A stretch of 64,000 nt of DNA, taken from NCBI GenBank assembly GCA_019117005.1, contig DXAO01000031.1:45598-109597 (forward strand). The letters are read 5' to 3'. Origin of the DNA: Candidatus Collinsella stercoripullorum (GTDB taxonomy: Bacteria > Actinomycetota > Coriobacteriia > Coriobacteriales > Coriobacteriaceae). The position numbers were made by a program, and so were the translations under genes. Within the stretch, counting starts at the first letter, position 1. The number at the start of each line of letters is the position of its first letter. The notes under the pieces are model-generated. The model was not told the DNA's origin. It made no database searches and was given only the letters and a program-made list of their open reading frames with translations. Shown here in pieces: positions 62,339 through 64,000 of the stretch.

Positions 62339-63139
62339 TCACATGGCGCGATTGCGCGCGGCGGCAGCACGAGCGGCATCGACCACAGCTGCACGCATTC
62401 CGCCGGCTTCGAGCGCGGCGACCGCCTCGATGGTCGTGCCCGCGGGCGAGGACACCATGTCCTTGAGCACCGCCGGGTGCGTGCCGGTCTCAAGAAGATA
62501 CTTGGCGGTTCCGAGCACCGCCTGTTCGGCGAACGTGTATGCCTGGGCGCGCGGCATGCCTTCGGCCACCGCCGCATCGGCGAGCGCCTCGATGAACACG
62601 CAAACGTACGCCGGCGAGCTACCCGATACCGCGATCACGGCATCGATCAGATGCTCGGGCACGATCTCGGCGCGGCCAAAGCTCTCAAACAGCTCTTTGA
62701 CGCGCACGGTTTCCTCCGCCGACACGTTCGCGTTCGGCGTGAGCGAGCTCATTCCGGCGAGCACCATCGCCGGCAAGTTGGGCATAACGCGCACGATCTT
62801 GCGATCGGTGCCGAGCAGCCCCTCAAGACGCGCAATGGCCACACCGGCGGCAATGGACACCACGACGGCGTCCGGAGCGATAGCGGGTGCAAAGTCGCGC
62901 ACCACACCGTCCAGATACTGCGGTTTGACCGCGATGAGCACGAGGCGCGCACCGCGCACCGCCTCGATGTTGTCGCAGGTTCCCGTGCACCCGAGCTCGG
63001 CCGCAAGCCGCTGCTGCGAGGCCTCGTTCACATCGGATACAACGATGTCGGCGGGAGCGATAAGCCCTGCGGCGACGATGCCCTTGGCGATCGCAGTTCC
63101 CATGTTGCCGCAGCCGATCAGCGCGAATTCCTTAGCCAT
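62339..63139 (-). CDS. proC: Pyrroline-5-carboxylate reductase
   Basis: 266 residues. Rossmann start ALIGCGNMGTAIAKG, RVMPNLPAMV near 117 and the dimer/active-site stretch AVSGSSPAYVCVFIEALADA (anchor SGSSPAYV near 170) with SSPAGTTIEAVAALE near 235. Reduces P5C to proline. It follows the glycyl radical enzyme gene by 45 nt, so it is probably the second gene of that operon. SD GAGAGGAG. Separate from proA and proB 40 kb away. Confidence 0.96.
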   Translation of the reverse strand: MAKEFALIGCGNMGTAIAKGIVAAGLIAPADIVVSDVNEASQQRLAAELGCTGTCDNIEAVRGARLVLIAVKPQYLDGVVRDFAPAIAPDAVVVSIAAGVAIARLEGLLGTDRKIVRVMPNLPAMVLAGMSSLTPNANVSAEETVRVKELFESFGRAEIVPEHLIDAVIAVSGSSPAYVCVFIEALADAAVAEGMPRAQAYTFAEQAVLGTAKYLLETGTHPAVLKDMVSSPAGTTIEAVAALEAGGMRAAVVDAARAAAARNRAM

Positions 63140-63184
63140 ACCAAACTCCTCTCCGGCAAGTTGGCCACCGGGCCGATCTTGCCG

Positions 63185-64000
63185 CTAAAACGCCTGCTCC
63201 GTACGGTTGATAATCTCATCTTGCAGCTCGCGACCGAGATTGCACCATTTCTCGGAGAAGCCCGCGACGCGCACGATCAGGTCGCGATACGCTTCGGGAT
63301 GCTGCTGCGCATCGAGCAGCGTCTCGCGATCCACGATGTTGAACTGGACATGATGACCCCCCATGTCGAAGTACGACCGCACGAGATCGGCAAGGTTGTC
63401 CAGCCCCCGGTCGCCGGCGATGGACGACGGCGTGAACTTCTGGTTCAGCAGCGTACCACCCGTGGACGCATGGTCCATCTTGGCGCACGACTTGATGACG
63501 GCGGTGGGTCCGTTCACGTCCGCACGCGCTTCCGGCGAGATGCCGTCGCTCACCGGCTCGCCCGCCAAACGGCCCGAAGGCGACGCGCCGGTGACCTCGC
63601 CGAAGTAGATGTGGCAGGTCGTGGGCAGCATATCGATGCGCCATTCGCCGCGGCGCATATTGGGCCGCCCGGTCACGCTGTCATGGAAGCACGCGAACAC
63701 CGCGCGCATGATATCGTCGGCGTAATCATCGTCGTTGCCGTACTTGGGCGTGCGACGGCTCACCAGCATGTGGATGGCCGCGTCGTCCTCGCCGGCAAAG
63801 TTGCGCCCGAGCGCGCCGAGCAGGTCATCCATGCCGAAACGCCCCTCGTCGTACACGTTGTACTTGATGGACGCCAGCGCGTCGGTGATGGAGCCGATGC
63901 CCACGCCCTGCAGGTAGGTGGTGTTGTAGCGCGCGCCGCCGGCGTTGTAGTCCTGGCCGCGCGCGATGCAGTCCTCGGTCATGATGGACATGAACGGCAC
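63185..64000 (-). CDS. hypD: Glycyl radical enzyme, C-terminal part, probably trans-4-hydroxy-L-proline dehydratase
   Basis: The last 271 or so residues of a glycyl radical enzyme; the N-terminus with the thiyl cysteine lies beyond the right edge. The radical site is RVAGFSEKW (Gly) near the end, followed by LQDEIINRTEQ. Upstream parts ASPSGRLAGEPVSDG, NGPTAVIKSCAKMDHAS and GGTLLNQKFTPS place it among the dehydratase/lyase group rather than pyruvate formate-lyase. Pairing with proC is the known context of HypD, which turns hydroxyproline into P5C. Choline lyase or diol dehydratase are alternatives until the N-terminus is seen. The activase should lie outside the window. Confidence 0.7.
   Translation of the reverse strand: MPFMSIMTEDCIARGQDYNAGGARYNTTYLQGVGIGSITDALASIKYNVYDEGRFGMDDLLGALGRNFAGEDDAAIHMLVSRRTPKYGNDDDYADDIMRAVFACFHDSVTGRPNMRRGEWRIDMLPTTCHIYFGEVTGASPSGRLAGEPVSDGISPEARADVNGPTAVIKSCAKMDHASTGGTLLNQKFTPSSIAGDRGLDNLADLVRSYFDMGGHHVQFNIVDRETLLDAQQHPEAYRDLIVRVAGFSEKWCNLGRELQDEIINRTEQAF

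Overview
The window is about 70% G+C with dense genes, strong GC third positions, Shine-Dalgarno-led starts (ATG, GTG and one TTG) and an anaerobe's gene set: SUF Fe-S assembly, a radical-SAM protein of the PflX type, a rubredoxin-fused glutamate-synthase-like flavoprotein, ferredoxin-tailed aldo/keto reductases and a glycyl radical enzyme. Together with a CarD-like regulator, a Rho with a long N-terminal extension and the GGGtGRT/scaffold pair, this suggests a high-GC strict anaerobe of the Coriobacteriia (Collinsella/Olsenella-like). The species cannot be fixed from the sequence alone. No phage, transposase, CRISPR array or rRNA gene is present.

Layout: 1-4.2 kb is the 3' part of a SUF operon (sufB cut by the edge, then sufD, sufS, sufU). 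4.3-6.9 kb holds a flippase-like membrane protein and an XRE-membrane regulator, with palindromic REP-like repeats. 7-8.8 kb is the Fe-S scaffold/GGGtGRT pair. 9.1-9.4 kb is a tRNA-His/tRNA-Lys operon followed by a duplicated tRNA tail. 9.4-12.5 kb holds VanZ, a repeat-rich membrane protein and an SDR. 12.5-18.5 kb holds rho, transaldolase, argS and a CarD-like gene. 18.5-20.5 kb holds an HD hydrolase behind a structured leader and a PfkB sugar kinase. 20.5-24.6 kb holds proA and proB split by an oppositely oriented S33 peptidase. 24.7-27.9 kb holds pncB, a small coiled-coil membrane protein and a PflX-like radical SAM gene. 28.0-28.7 kb holds a 6S-RNA-like gene, tRNA-Ala and a second duplicated tRNA tail. 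28.7-36 kb holds LOG, rubredoxin-GltS-like, ATP-grasp, tgt and a two-component pair whose kinase lacks an ATPase domain. 36-45.7 kb holds a second XRE-membrane gene, DUF6440, two AKR-ferredoxins, a tail-anchored coiled-coil protein, a BadF-type kinase, YbjQ and a large membrane protein. 45.8-49.3 kb holds small genes, acylphosphatase, RNase HI, Fur, MarR and a B3/4 protein. 49.5-55.6 kb holds pckA, an LctP permease, a Wzx-like flippase and an ApaH-like phosphatase. 55.8-58.3 kb is serC-serA. 58.4-64 kb holds an M20 peptidase, an AEC transporter, DUF1015, proC and the C-terminus of a glycyl radical enzyme. This last block is visibly less GC-rich.

Themes: (i) Fe-S biogenesis feeding many Fe-S enzymes; (ii) proline metabolism, with proA, proB, proC, a proline-iminopeptidase-like enzyme and a glycyl radical enzyme next to proC that fits hydroxyproline dehydratase HypD; (iii) serine synthesis (serC-serA with DUF1015 nearby).

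The most unusual signal is non-coding. Both tRNA transcription units are followed by a near-exact tandem copy of the tRNA 3' end (with CCA) plus terminator plus a T-arm-like motif and a GC hairpin. The two copies are separated by perfect GC palindromes. The structured leader of the HD gene, a 137-bp inverted-repeat (MITE-like) element at 61.9 kb and an 80-bp palindrome at 6.8 kb are the next best leads.
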